NCBI GenBank assembly: GCA_023213395.1
Contig: CM041465.1
Location: 22,506,001 to 22,570,000, forward strand
Length of the DNA: 64,000 nucleotides
DNA from: Cycas panzhihuaensis
Taxonomy: Eukaryota > Cycadophyta
Reading direction: 5' to 3'
Under the pieces are notes generated by a model, which saw only the letters and a list, made by a program, of their open reading frames with translations, was not told the DNA's origin and searched no databases. Below, one piece after another: positions 35,948 through 47,414 of this stretch; the stretch's first letter is position 1, and the number at the start of each line of letters is the position of its first letter. Both the position numbers and the translations under genes were made by a program.

Positions 35948-36500
35948 TCACTCACGAGAGATAACTCTCATTTGTCCATCATAGACAAACTTAAGTTGCC
36001 CCCAACGGGTGGAACACACAGCTCCCATTTGGTCAAGCCATGGTCGACCCAAGAGGAGGTTGTAATCAACATCCACATCAAGAACAACGATGTTGGCAAG
36101 GATGATCTTATCCTCAAGGGTAAGAGGTATCAAGATGGATCCTAAGGGAGTCTTCTGACTACCATCGTAGCCTTGACATCGCCATGGAATAAGTTCCAAG
36201 GCAGAAATGCCAAGCTCTTGCATGACACGCAAGGGCATAGCATTCACAGAAGAATTGTTGTCCATGACAGTCCTTTACAATGTAAAATTAGGTGTGTCTA
36301 TGGTAATGGTGAAAGGGAAGTTCCATTGGTGTTCCTTTCCACTAGCTGGGGGAAGATCTTAAGGATCAAAAGAGATGACGGGTTCATGACTTTGGGTGGT
36401 GTCTAAAGTGTGAATAGGCACGCCATTCAATCCTAAAGCTTCCAGGAGGAGCATTCGTTACTCGGGACAGCTTCTTAAGACGTCCATGATGGACATCCTA
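35948..36500 (-). CDS. pol: Aspartic protease of gypsy g
   Basis: Active site MDNNSSVNAMPLRVMQELG starts at 36265, in the place of the usual DNGSS in Tat proteases; the Asp and Ser are kept and Gly is Asn. ILANIVVLDVDVDYNLLLGR and PWLDQMGAV follow, typical flap and C-terminal motifs. Weakly recognisable sequence runs upstream to about 36500 (TIDTPNFTL). Open for 105 residues. Confidence 0.8.
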
Positions 36501-36779
36501 GTAGCCAGAGTATAAAGCTCTTCAACCATAGAAAAAGACTTACCTTTCCCTATGGGTTGGGTAAGGGCTCTCCTAAAGTTGAAGCGACCAGGGCAGATGG
36601 GAATGTTCTTAAGAAGCAAAGATATTTCTGGGGGAACAACTTCTAGAGGAGGATCAAGGTGTGATGTAGATGTAGAGGCACCAGCCGCCTCTTTCGTGGC
36701 TTAAGACCGAGTTAAGGTATAAAGGGGAGTAGTCTCAAGCATCTGAATTACCTTCTTTCCCTTATTACGAGATCATGAA

Positions 36780-39046
36780 GGCAAAGGAGCATAGTGGTTA
36801 GGGGAATCTGAGGAGGATGATGAATCTCACATACCCTTCCCTCTACCGTGCGAAGGGTGAGAATTAGGGGATCTACCCTAGTTCCAGTTATTTCTTTGTT
36901 GAGCATTGTGATCATGCTCCCCATATTTGAGGAACGGATCCTTATGAATGGGTTGATCGAGATTGGGCCTCGAGGCCCATCTTGGAGATGAATCACATGG
37001 TGGAGCATCACGAGGGTGTTGCACCCAACAATGCGAGTCATCATGGAAGCATTCCCCGTGGATGGAGTACCACTTCTTCTCGAGTGGAGGATCATCTTTC
37101 CTCGCTTGAGAAGGTTGGGTACTATCCCTTTTGGGGGGAGTGGCTTAAGAAGCCTACTGAATTTATTTGTTGGAGGTTGGCGATGAAGGGGCTTGGAGTT
37201 TAAGCTCCTTCATCGTACACTCGAATGAGCATATGGCAGAAGTAAGGGGGTCTAAAGTCCTCTCAATCGGGTGAGAAGTAGACCTGGTGGGTTGCGAGGG
37301 TTTAGTTTCCTTAGTTGAGGGAGGTGCCTCACGATGTTATGAGGGCTTAAGAGGCTTCTTGAGTCTGGCTTGGATCTCAATAGCCTCTAATGCTAAGCAT
37401 TTCACGATCATGGAGTCGCATATGGTTGCCTCTATTTTGAGGACTTCCACATGTACTTCGGGGTAAAGTGCATTAATGAAAAGATCTCTCTTCAGCTTCT
37501 CAAGCAATGTGGCCTTAGTGGAGTGAAGAAGGTCATAGAATCGTCTTACAAAGTCACGATTCATTTCATTATGACCTTGTTTGAGCGATAAGAGGGATTT
37601 CATTACGCTCTCAAGTGGACAAGCTACATCGAAGTAATTGATGAAGTCATCCACCAATTGCTAGAATGAAAAGATAAAGTGGGCAGGGAGGCGATAGAAC
37701 CATTTAAGGGCGTTGCCCTGTAAAGATTGTGGAAATAATTTTATTAAAATATGGTCGTAAGCCCAGTAGTTTATACACGCCATAGAAAATCTATGCACGT
37801 GTTTAGCTGGGTCTTACGATGAAGTTCCATCAAATTTGGGAACTTCAGGAGGGTGAGGCAGCAGATTAGTTCTTAACGCCTCAATGGATAACGGTGTCGA
37901 CCTATAATCCATGAAGGGACATGCCCTTACATGGGTCATGGGGTCGATGAATGGTAATGGGCAAGGAATGGATAGGGGTGGTAAATCCATCCCTCCTTGG
38001 GAAAATGCCACTTATGAGAAGGGGGCTTGAGGATAAACACCTTGGAAGGGAGCTAGGTTCCCTTGCGAAGGCGTAGTAAAAGAAGCCACGTTGGACGGTA
38101 GAAATGAAGGGTACGGGACTAGATTCCACCCATACGGGCCACCTGTAGGTGGTGCAACCCCATATGGGTGTAGCAGGTCTACCCCATAGGTTGGAAGATG
38201 GTTCCCCTTACCCTGCCCCCAAGGTTGAGATGTATGACCCAAGGGTATATAAAGGGAAGGACCATTGGATGGGTTTTCAATATATGTAGGAGTGAGTCCC
38301 ATATAGCCAGTGGTAGTAGTACTAGTAGGACCTATAGGCCTACTAGGGAATGTATATGCTACATTTGGGGGTGGCACATTCGCTTGGCTTGGAAAATGTA
38401 TGCTAACCCCAAGCTGGGGAAAATAGACACCGTGAATGGGTCCTGAAGAACTAGGACCATGACTAGGAATAGAGGGTGTGACACTTATCCCTGAAGTTGG
38501 TATAGAAACAAAGTGAGATGAGTGCACATGAATAGAAGGATTACTCGCCGTAGGAGGCATAGGTGCAGATGAAGAAGGCACTCTACCATGCAAAGCTTTT
38601 TCAAACCACTTGGGACGTGGTTGAAGGCAAGTTGCTCAAAAGTACTCACTAATAGCTTTAATCACATTAGCAGGAGTGGTATCTTCATAACCATAAGAGG
38701 TTGATAGGACCTCAAATGATGGAGACCCCTTAGGGTACTCCTCAAAAGAATCACCAATTTGATGGTGAATCTCATGAAGAGGCAAGCCTTCTACTACATG
38801 AGCAGAAGGATGAATGTCAGAGGGATGAGGCTAGTCACCTTGGTAGTAAATGGGATCGTCACCCTCTTGGGTGGATCCTGGAACGGACGCAAGAAACTCT
38901 TGAGTTCCCGAGACCAAGGTGTGGTAAGCCCAATCGGAATGGTAGCCCTCCATTATCAAATCAGAATCTGACGATAGAAGGGAGCGATATGAAGGGTCTT
39001 CTAACAACGGTGGTAGACCTTGCAAACGACGCGAGAAATGTCGCAT
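36780..39046 (-). pseudogene. gag: gag of gypsy g
   Basis: The first ATG-led stretch (39046-38831, MRHFSRRLQGLPPLLEDPS) follows the PBS by about 140 bases. A Pro/Ser/Gly-rich part follows (38593-38012), then 38011-37814 ending VPKFDGTSS, where Retrotrans_gag begins. 37657-37337 continues it (MVDDFINYFDVACPLESVM, KLKRDLFINALYP). Near 37040 WYSIHGECFHDDSHC is a worn zinc-knuckle-like motif. About five stops or shifts. Confidence 0.78.
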
Positions 39047-39188
39047 GCAACGCCTTTATAAAAGTTATTAAAAGAGAGCAAATAGTATGAAGCATGCATT
39101 GGGGGCTGCCCAATGGAAAAGAAATTCAAGAAGATCACCTAAAAGCAAGAACACTAACAGGAAGAGAGGAAAAACTAACTACCTTACT

Positions 39189-39200
39189 GGCAAGTCTCCA
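39189..39200 (-). promoter_or_regulatory. Primer-binding site of gypsy g
   Basis: On minus: TGGAGACTTGCC, one base after the 5' LTR. It begins with TGG as a PBS must. I could not match it to a specific tRNA. Confidence 0.65.
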
Positions 39201-39201
39201 G

Positions 39202-41831
39202 TGAAACGCATCCACGGGGTGGTCTCCTACGTTTAGTAAGATGTGGCTAACTAAGATGTAGTCAAGCTATGAGTGGGATCAATCGGTAAGAAAAACACCA
39301 AGCAAGGCGTCTATGTGCCGGAGTGTAGATTCAGGATCTACAGATGGTGCCTAATTACTTTAGGGTGATCTTTGGAGAGGGACATAAGGCAAGGCCTTGG
39401 GTCATCCCAAAAGGAGAGGCCCTCCTACCCCTTGGATGGCCGGGAAGAGGAAGAGGGGTCTTAAAGAGTTGCACCTTCTCAAGAGAGGGAGAAGGCGACG
39501 TGTAGGTGAATGTGCATAGTATGATATCCTACGTGTGGGCTAGTTGGGGAAGTGAGGAATGGGTAACTCACGTCCAAAGAAAGCTACCTACACATGATAA
39601 AAATAACTACAAATATAAAGACGCATAAATACAAGGATGAGTTCCTTTTCTCTTTTTTGTTTCCTATATGTTTTAGCATGCAAACATATGCATGAAAGAA
39701 AAATGCAGCAGGAAAGGACAAAAAGAAAAAGAAGAATACCTGGACACATAGTGCAGTTGGAGTGTTGTGCCCTTCGATTCTTTGCGCACTCTCCCACTTG
39801 AACTTGTTACATAGATGAGACACTAGCCAGCGACGGTTGCCGTGAGCGGTCAAGGGCCTAGCTTACCTTCACCAAATGTGCAAAAGAAATAAAGCAAGGT
39901 AAGGACATTAGAAAGGAAACAAGGAAATATAACTAACAAGAGGCTAACCCGTTAACAAACTCACCTCGTGCATGTTTTCGTTACCATAAAGCTTGCCAAT
40001 CATAACATGAAAGTTTCTCCCTCTCGGGAGAGGGGATACCAAATATATCTACTATATGTATATGTAAATGCAAAGAAGCTGATATCAAATTAAGTTAAAG
40101 ACATGTTGCACATTACTCCAAAACTCTAAACAAGACTCAAGCAAACATCAACACCAAACAGTATCCAAAGTAAAAGAGTTAGCCTTGGAATGGCCAGCTC
40201 ACCCATAGAAATCTCCATGTAGCCTCGAGGGAAGAAAAATAAAGTATAATGACTGTATGGGACAGCAAGCAAGAGAGGAGATAGACCAGCGGAATGATAT
40301 ACAAGCATATCCAAGGGATAAAGTGCTATGAGTAGCAAAGTGTCTAGTTGGGATGGGCTAAGGGTCACAAACCAACCAGGAAGAGTTTTGGGGCTTATGT
40401 GGTGCCCGAAACTAGCAAATGCAGGTCTGAAACCAGCGTGGCAAGGGTTTGCCAACACTATTTTAGATCTAGAAATAGGCTCTCAAATCCCTAGCCTAGG
40501 TCCAAGGGAGGCAGTAAGTGAAAGAGGAAGGAAAGGAAGGGTTTGGACCCTTGGGGAGAAGGTCAACAAGGGGGATTGATCTCACCTTTCTCCCTTCACC
40601 TTTCTTTGTGTAACCCTCTTACACAACCACCTTAAAGTGGACTTACAGGAAATGAGAGGGAGCACTGTAAGATAGGGGGCAATGAACAAGTTCCTAAAGG
40701 GTGCAAAGCCAAGAACAATAAAATAGCTAAGAACTGTTCATAGAAAGTAAGGGAAAAATATGAATCCTAGAGAAAACATTGAGAGGTACCTTACAGCAGG
40801 AAGTAGAAGCTTATTCCTTCCAGAAAATAGGAGAAGAAGCCTATGTTTGATAGGCTTTTGAGGTTGGCCTGAAGGAGAGGCAACCGTGGGAGCACAACTA
40901 TGATTTTGGAACCTTGGAGCTTTGCTTTGGAGAGTTCCTATAAGTACTCGCTTCTTCACTGTATAAACCTGCAAAGAGAGGGCCTAAGCTACTAGAGTAG
41001 GACCTGAGATGTAGCAGATATCCTTGTGGAAAGAGTGGCAGAGCCAAAGAGCATGTCCTCTGGTAGTCCTAGAGAGAGAGTTGTAGTAGTGCAATGAAAA
41101 AAATTGATGAAGAAGATAAAATGATTTACTTTTTAGGTTTTATGTTCCCCCTAACCCTAAGTGAGCGTTTAGGGTTGCGGGGAGATGAATAGGAGTAGAC
41201 ACCACGTGGCAATTCTACAAAAAGAGCAAGAACTGCCACGACTATTTTTTAAAAATAATTTTAAACAGTCACACCACGGCAAACTTCATGGTACCACAGT
41301 AAATATCGTGGTACCACTAAGTTTATAGTGGTGCAACCCTATAGGCCAAAATTGGGACAGAAATGGAGCCTAAAGCCAAATAGTGGATGTGTTGAGGCTG
41401 GGCAGGCTGGGAATTGTTGCCCAGGTGGCTGACAGGTGGTTAGAAGAGAGGGATGGGTCTCGATGGGGGTCCTATCATACTTAGAAAGAAGATAAAAGTA
41501 GAGGTAAGATGTTGTCATGGGCAAGACACGACCGACTAACATGCTTGAGGGGTTGCAGAGATGGTGTGGGTGGCTTAGTGCTATATGAGGTGCATGACTC
41601 ACTGAGGAATGTCCCCACGGTGGGTCGTCATAGGTTAAGTGGTGTGTGGTAGGCACAAGCAGTGTGATCAAGTAAGAAAGCAATGTAGTCATGCAAATAA
41701 TAGGTAAGCATGCGTAAGGCAATATGCTAAGCAACCTCGGCCAAGCAAAAGTGAGGATGGGAGTAAGAAACTCATACCTGAGCTTACCTGAGTCGACGCA
41801 TCCCAAATCCATTCCCGGTACTCAGGAAATA
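39202..41831 (-). repeat. 5' LTR of gypsy g
   Basis: 2630 bp, TGAAACGCATCC to CAGGAAATA in plus orientation (terminal CA worn to TA). Partner of 25269-27850. Followed by TSD ATAGG. A 157-residue ORF on minus (41812-41339) corresponds to the 131-residue ORF in the partner, as expected of LTR copies. Confidence 0.92.
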
Positions 41832-41836
41832 ATAGG

Positions 41837-41958
41837 TTGTGGAAGTAGGTGGAGTGGAACTTGAGAAGGTTAATACAAAATAGAATTGTGCTGATATGCT
41901 CACAAAATCAATACTATTAGAGAAGTTCAAATGGTATTTGACTTCTATTGGCTTGTAG
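41837..41958 (+). pseudogene. pol: RNase H C-terminal end of element b, after gypsy g
   Basis: VVEVGGVELEKVNT, a stop, NCADMLTKSILLEKFKWYL, TSIGL and TAG at 41956-41958. Continuous with the part ending at 25268 once g is removed. Confidence 0.85.
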
Positions 41959-42004
41959 AAAAGGTGATGAAGGGTCTAGGAAAGGTACTAGGTAAATTAT
42001 TGTC

Positions 42005-42015
42005 AAGGTGGAGAT
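42005..42015 (+). promoter_or_regulatory. Polypurine tract of element b
   Basis: AAGGTGGAGAT directly before TGTTGGGTAATG of LTR 2. Confidence 0.88.
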
Positions 42016-42662
42016 TGTTGGGTAATGTGACAACAATGGTTAGGAGGTTAAAATTTTGCCATGTTAGCAGCATAGTTCCCTCCCCAAACCTTCCTCAGGG
42101 GGTTCTAAGGTGGGTGGGAGCCCCCCTTGGCTAGGGGGGTGCGGGGGGTATGGAATGCCCCTGTAAAGAGGGGGTTCAGTGGTGATAGCCCCCAACCCAA
42201 AAATTTAGCACTAAAAGTATATTAAATTGTAAAGAGAATCATGTTTGTTTGCTAAAAATACCCTAGATTCTATGGTCAAGATTTGTGCCTTAGATGACCC
42301 TCTCATGTAGCCTGATTTAGGGCATTTTTTATTTATGTTGATCATGTTCAATGTACTGTGTGAGTGGGGTGGCTCGCTGTTATTGCTATGAGCACTCTAC
42401 TACATGATTATGTACATTTTCTCCATTCTACAACAATAAAGATCGATACCTTTCCTATGTGGATGTTTCCCTAGCACACTGCTGGGGTTTTACCACGTTA
42501 TATCGAGTGTATTTGTAATGCTTGGCTTTCTTATTCATTTTATAGTTTTATCTCTAGTTTAAGAACTTGCATGTAATTTTTTGTTTCAATTTCTGTAACT
42601 AGTTGCAAGAATAGTTTAGATTGTGGTGGCGGTTTAAGGGTTGGGACCTTATCTTCACAACA
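42016..42662 (+). repeat. LTR 2 of the Tork array, shared by units b and c
   Basis: 647 bp, TGTTGGGTAATG to TTCACAACA. A PPT and end of RNase H precede it, and a PBS and gag follow it, so one LTR serves two units. C-run/G-run segment near 42100-42180 with CCCCCCTTGG and two G6 runs. Confidence 0.92.
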
Positions 42663-42664
42663 AG

Positions 42665-42677
42665 TGGTATCAGAGCC
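42665..42677 (+). promoter_or_regulatory. Primer-binding site of element c
   Basis: TGGTATCAGAGCC, two bases after LTR 2. Confidence 0.92.
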
Positions 42678-42734
42678 ATTTTTATTTTTGTAGAAAGTTT
42701 GTGAAGGTTTTGATGTCGACTTCTTCTACACCAT

Positions 42735-43302
42735 ATGGCGAAACTAGCAAGTGCAAAGTTTAAGGTGGAGAAATTCAATGGTAAGAACAACTTCAAGTTG
42801 TGGAAGTTGAAAGCGTATGATGTTCTTGTACAACAAGGTTTGTACAGAGCTCTTACAGGTAAAATAAAGAAACCCGCAGGGATGGATGATGACGAATGGG
42901 ATGATCTAGATAAAAAGGCTCTTAGCACAATACGATTGTACTTGGAAGATGAAGTTCTATTTAACATCATAGGGGAGCAGACAACAGTAGGATTATGGAC
43001 CCGATTGGAAGGCTTGTATATGATCAAATTAGTGACGAATCAAATCTACTTGAAGAGACAACTGTACTCATTATGGATGAAGGAAGGTACAAAAAGTGTT
43101 GACCATTTAAATATTTTCAATACTCTTATTTGTTAATTAGATAGTATCAATGTCAAAATTGAGGATGAGGATAAGGATGTTACCTTATTATACTCCTTAC
43201 CATAATCTTGGGATAATATTATCATCTCAATTAGTTTTAGCACTATAGATGAATTAGAATATGATTTTGTTGTGAGGTCTTGAAACCTCCACACTACAAG
43301 CT
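42735..43302 (+). CDS. gag: gag of element c, first part
   Basis: Open for 133 residues from the ATG at 42735, 57 bases after the PBS. VEKFNGKNNFKLWKLKAYDV, KPAGMDDDEWDDLDKKALST and YLKRQLYSLWMKEGT are typical of Tork gag. A stop lies at 43134. A deletion near 43275 (after FVV) removes bases other copies have. A2 inserted at 43302. Part two is 50929-51113. Confidence 0.85.
43298..43302. repeat. Left TSD of copia A2
   Basis: AAGCT, exactly repeated at 50924-50928. With one copy and A2 removed, the sequence reads through like gag of b and d (ctccaca...aagctatga). Confidence 0.95.
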
Positions 43303-43599
43303 TGAAAAGGGTTAATGACATAAGGTCATTACATTAGTTGATTATTTCAAAAAAGGGTCTTAAGTGAACTTTAAATTAGATCACTTAAGTGAAATACACT
43401 TTCATGTGCATTATGTGTAATTTCATTTCACCTAACTCAAATGCTCCCTCTCTCAATATAAAAGTAAAGCTCAATGGAGGAGATTCATTCTTACCTCCCC
43501 ATTTTATGAGAGCTACTTTCTTTCTCTCAAGTCTCTCTTGCTCCTATGTTTGCCTTTGTGTTTAGTGCATGGAGATGAAGGATAGATCCACTCTTTTCA
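43303..43599 (+). repeat. 5' LTR of copia A2
   Basis: 297 bp, TGAAAAGGG to CTTTTCA. Contains TATAAAAG at 43457-43464. The pair with 50627-50923 shows 5 mismatches. Confidence 0.95.
43457..43464 (+). promoter_or_regulatory. TATA box in the A2 5' LTR
   Basis: TATAAAAG, 143 bases before the LTR end. Kept at 50781-50788 and 5279-5286. Would direct transcription from the LTR. Confidence 0.65.
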
Positions 43600-43601
43600 T
43601 G

Positions 43602-43612
43602 TGGTATCAGAG
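43602..43612 (+). promoter_or_regulatory. Primer-binding site of copia A2
   Basis: TGGTATCAGAG, two bases after the LTR, complementary to initiator Met tRNA over 11 bases. Confidence 0.85.
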
Positions 43613-45655
43613 ATTGCTTCCTTCATATTCCCCACTTGCACTTGCAATGGAGCCATCACTTCCTTCTCCCCCACAATCCATGTGGTGAAGGAGATTGTGA
43701 AAGTGAATTTAGAAATATTTTCAAGTTATTATGATAGCATATTTTGTATTGTTTACTTTTCCTTTCTCTTTTGTAGGTTTGGAAGCATAATACAAGGAGT
43801 TGTAAGGCCCAAGGATTCCAATCCTTTGCTGGCCATTCATGCTATCTCATTCTTCTTTTTCTTTTCCCTTTTTTGTCCATTTAACAAGGAGAAATGCTGC
43901 TGAAATTTTTCCAGCATTTAGAAGAATGATTGTAAGGGGAGTTTTTACCCATTTTTTTTAAAGAATTTTGAGCCATTTAAAATATCTATCATTTTATGCT
44001 CTCACGTTGCCCATATTGGGATCCTGGTGATAAAAAAATGATGGAAATTTCATATGGTATCATGTGTTAATGAGATATTAGCAAGCTAAAATTTCTGCAG
44101 AAATATAATTTGATTATTGAACTTCATAGGTATGGAAAATCTTCTATAGAGATCCAATTGAAGTGATTCTAATTGTCAAAGATGGGGCTTTGAGTCTACT
44201 TTCTAGCACAAAAACTATCACCTAATTTGGATGTCGTATGAGGAAGTTATTGCTGTTTTAGTGAACAGCAGTTATTTTTAGTAAGAATTTTAGAAAAATA
44301 TAATTTCCTAAATTTGTGGGGCTGCCAAAAACTTTCCAGAACTCATTTGGACCTGATTCCACTTCCTGAAGATGAAGCTCTGAGTCTAGCTTACAGGACA
44401 AAAATCGGTACTCCATTTTGACATCGTGGGAGAAAGTTATTGCAGATTTAGTGAGGAGTACTTTTTTTTTGTATTAACAAAAAAAAGAAAAAAAGTGAAG
44501 AAAATTTCTTCCTTTTTATAAGGCTTAAAAGCCCATTGTAAAAGTGAGAAAAAAACACCTGGATCAGAGCAATATCTGGTGTCCTCACTCACTTAGTAGC
44601 ATTGCATTTCAACACTCTAAAATCACCCAAAGCAAGCACTCCAAAGACACTTCAATCAAGCACTTCAAGCAAGCACTCCAAAAGCACTCCAAGCAAGCAT
44701 TATTTTCAGTTAAATGTACGTTTGATGCAATTCGATAATATTTTCACTCTTCCTAAAAGGAACGCATCACGTACGCTATTTTCTGCCATATTGTACCTAT
44801 TCACACACTCGCCAAGGTTGAGATACCTTGGTTGGCAGAATGCCGTGCCATAAAGGAGGTGTGGGTTTCAAGTTGGGACTGGACTAAACCGGAATATTGG
44901 TGAGGTTTGGTTAGCCATACCATCATGCCTTAATAAGGGATCATCCTGATAACCAACCAAGAAAACTGAAACTTTAATACAAGATTAAAATATACCCGAT
45001 CCAATATCCATCATAGCCATGGGTATGCACGTACCACTCTTTAGAGGAGGTATATAGCTGCTCATTGGTGAACTGGGTGAGGATTGGGAGTACCTGGGCT
45101 CCGTTGTGACTTGGATTTCATCACCAAGCACGATTGCGGGTATCACGGGTGAAGGCCAAATTAATTCTACTAGAAGCCTAATCATCCCTTTAACAACCTC
45201 AACTACACGTTGGACATAAGTTAGAGGTTATTGGGTTGATTACGCATCCTACATTCGAGTTTCAAGTTGTGTAAACCCAATGATGTCAACTTCTACATTG
45301 GCCTACAATCTTGTATATTGATCACTTACTTATTTGTAAAAAGTGATCCATAGTGTAATCACAATCATAGTGCTTCTCATATTCCTGCTGCATCAGGTTA
45401 ATATTTGCCACAAGTATTAGTGGCCAATTTTTATCATAGTGCTTCTCACATTCCTACTGCGTCATGTTAATATTTGTCACAAGTGTTGGTGACTTTTCTC
45501 TAAGTTGCTCCTTTCATCTTTGAGCAACCATTCTCACTTCTTCTTCCTTCTTCTACACTACTTCATTATATTTCCCATTTGTAAATAGTTATCGGTCATT
45601 TATTGCCATCACTTTTATAGTCCCTTGTTCATTTCTTCCCTTCTAAAAAGACACA
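43613..45655 (+). other. Unusually long (2-kb) leader of copia A2 with two tandem duplications
   Basis: No supported gene between the PBS and gag. Two diverged copies of about 190 bases lie at 44090-44280 and 44281-44470 (shared words include gagtcta, acaaaaa and gttattgc). A second duplication with 69-base period spans 45363-45493 (tcatagtgcttctca, tttgccacaag). A Ser/His-like short repeat of caagcactccaa occurs at 44630-44700. ctttctcttttgtag before 43778 looks like a splice acceptor, but this is only a suggestion. Ty1/copia leaders are usually far shorter. Confidence 0.7.
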
Positions 45656-46600
45656 ATGTCTTCACAGTTCAAGCAAAATGTGAACTGCATTCTAAAAAGG
45701 AAAGAAAATTGGGACATGTGGTTCACTGGTGTCAGAAATGTTGCAAAGTATGAAGGTCTATGGAGAGATCACTTACAACCTACACCACCTGCTACAGCTA
45801 CAACTACCACAATTGCTTCAACAGGAGGTGCTCCAAGCTACTCCCACCGTCTAGCTAAACACCAATGGGAACTTGATGATGATAAAATGCATGCGGGGAT
45901 ACCGCTTGTCACCGATTGTTCTGCATATTCTCATTGATGAAGTTGTACATGATACATCATGGAAAGTTCTTGAAGTTCTTAAGAAGAACTTTGACACTAA
46001 ATCTGACTTAGAATTTGTTCACTTAGTGTTGAAGATGAACAAATTGAAAATGCAGAAAGGACATGCAAGTGAGACAATCAATCTCCTTCGTCCAATCAAG
46101 CAAGCCATTGATAAAGATTTTAAAACTCAATGCATTACATGGGCTTTCTTGATTCAGTCATATCTCCATATCCCAGATTATAAAAATCTATTGGGGAGTC
46201 TTCAATCCAATGGAACTTTGAAGACCCTAAACTTTGAGGATCTTGCTAATAAGTTCATTCAATTTGATAAGACCTTTGATACCAACTTTGCCACTACATC
46301 AGATCCAATTGATGCTACTTTTGAAGTGGAAGAAGATCTTTGTTACACCAAAAATCAAGGTCAATACTCTCGTAGAGGTGGTAATTCCCGTGGAAGAGGA
46401 AGAGGTGGATAACAAGGACAATGTCCTCTTAGTCAACAGGCTCCTCAATTCCAACAAAAACAGTCTCAAGGCCAAGGCCAAAATAATCAACCTGGACCTA
46501 GATCCGATGTCGAGATAATCGGCCCGACCCAATACTTGACCGGAAATCAAACAATCGTGTGCCAAAGGTGTAATAGAAGAGGACATTATGCCAAAATTAC
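45656..46600 (+). pseudogene. gag: gag of copia A2
   Basis: ATG at 45656. NVNCILKRKENWDMWFTGVR starts the capsid part. A 2-base deletion near 45925, seen against A1, shifts the frame. 45873-46412 is open: FDTKSDLEFVHLVLKMNKLK and LKTLNFEDLANKFIQFDKTF, UBN2-like. A TAA at 46410 (CAA in A1) ends it in the Gly/Arg stretch. The zinc knuckle at 46564 on keeps CQRCNRRGHYAK, but a small deletion removes the last Cys. Confidence 0.85.
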
Positions 46601-46844
46601 AGGCGCCACCAACAAACTACCAAGTTATCAACAGTGCCATGGTGCACATAATGTTGATAATATTTCTTTTGAAGATGCTTTTGGTGGAATGTAATTTACT
46701 CATGCACACCTTCAAAGAATTGGGACCACTTCATCAAATGTTGTTGATAGATCCACTAAGTATATTGAGGCTCATTGTGGCTTTGCTTATTCACTTTTAC
46801 CTTCACCACTTGGAGTTGCAAATAGTGTTAGCTCAAATACTTCA

Positions 46845-47414
46845 TCGTGGATCATGGATACTGGAGCAACACAACACATGACTTGTCATCGTGAGTTTTT
46901 TCAAGATTTTGACTCTGAAGTTCATGGTGTTGTACACATGGCTGACAAATCATCTCAACCAATCGAAGGACTTGGAGCTTTGCTGAAACTCCTGTGCCTT
47001 CCAGATTTTACACTTGTTGATGTTTTATATATTCCTGCTCTAAAGCAGAATCTGCTCTCCCTGTCCACCCTTGTCTCTCATGGATTTGATCTAAGTGTAA
47101 CTGCAAACAATCAAACTCTCTGTGTCATTCACCCTCCTTCAAATGCTGTGGTTATGACCAGAATTCTTGATGGTAAACTTTTTTGCCTAACTGACTCACC
47201 ATCCTCTGAAGCCCACTATGTTGATGATGAATTTGTTTTTACCACAACCCTGACTCCTCAAAAGTTGTCCCAAGCAGCTCTATGGCATGCTTGTATGGGC
47301 CATATCAAAATTGATCGCTTAAGAGAACTACAAGACACTCTTCTTGGTTTGCCTAAGTTCCTCTCTAAGCCCTTTAAATGTAAAGCATGTATTATTGCTA
47401 AATCTCAAAGATAA
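46845..47414 (+). CDS. pol: Protease and GAG_pre-integrase region of copia A2
   Basis: WIMDTGATQHMTC carries the DTGA active site. The frame is open to 47414 and includes VLYIPALKQNLLSLSTL and the zinc region WHACMGHIKIDRLREL, FKCKACIIAKSQR. It ends at a TAA where A1 has CAA, a C-to-T change. It would process the polyprotein; the zinc part belongs to integrase. Confidence 0.88.
   Translation, partial: SWIMDTGATQHMTCHREFFQDFDSEVHGVVHMADKSSQPIEGLGALLKLLCLPDFTLVDVLYIPALKQNLLSLSTLVSHGFDLSVTANNQTLCVIHPPSNAVVMTRILDGKLFCLTDSPSSEAHYVDDEFVFTTTLTPQKLSQAALWHACMGHIKIDRLRELQDTLLGLPKFLSKPFKCKACIIAKSQR

Larger units (their letters stand above)
25269..41831 (-). mobile_element. Full-length 16.6-kb Ty3/gypsy Tat-type element g
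   Basis: Both LTRs (25269-27850, 39202-41831), PBS, gag, protease, RT, RNase H, integrase, antisense PMD, archaeal-type RNase H and PPT are present on the minus strand, PMD being on plus. RT before integrase defines Ty3/gypsy. A second archaeal-like RNase H, an extra antisense ORF and large size fit the Tat (Ogre/Retand) lineage. It is visibly richer in GC than its copia surroundings. It inserted in the RNase H region of Tork element b. Stops and a changed RT site make it non-autonomous. Confidence 0.92.
21251..42662 (+). mobile_element. Tork-like copia element b (first unit of shared-LTR array), split by gypsy g
   Basis: 5' LTR 21251-21888, internal 21889-25268 and 41837-42015, and 3' LTR 42016-42662, which also serves as 5' LTR of unit c. 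The two internal halves join in frame context: TTATTAGACAGG before g and TTGTGGAAGTAGG after it match the continuous RNase H of unit c near 56620-56650. The gag start codon is lost and the integrase core is deleted, so b was non-autonomous. Confidence 0.88.

Noticed and set aside
41339-41812. 157-residue ORF in the 5' LTR of g and its 131-residue twin at 27436-27831, possible LTR-encoded protein
   Set aside because: The two are copies because they lie in paired LTRs. The solo LTR and LTR h lack the frame, and the composition looks like translated non-coding sequence.
43760-43780. Spliced leader intron ending at cttttgtag
   Set aside because: Only a pyrimidine tract and AG are seen; no matching donor could be fixed, so it is not annotated as an intron.
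43601-43903. 100-residue ORF just after the PBS of A2
   Set aside because: No similarity to gag; ends in a run of Phe/Ser from T-rich DNA; the true gag starts at 45656 where A1 also aligns.
44630-44705. Possible CRISPR-like short repeats (caagcactccaa)
   Set aside because: Irregular spacing, no constant spacer length, and it sits in a plant retrotransposon leader.
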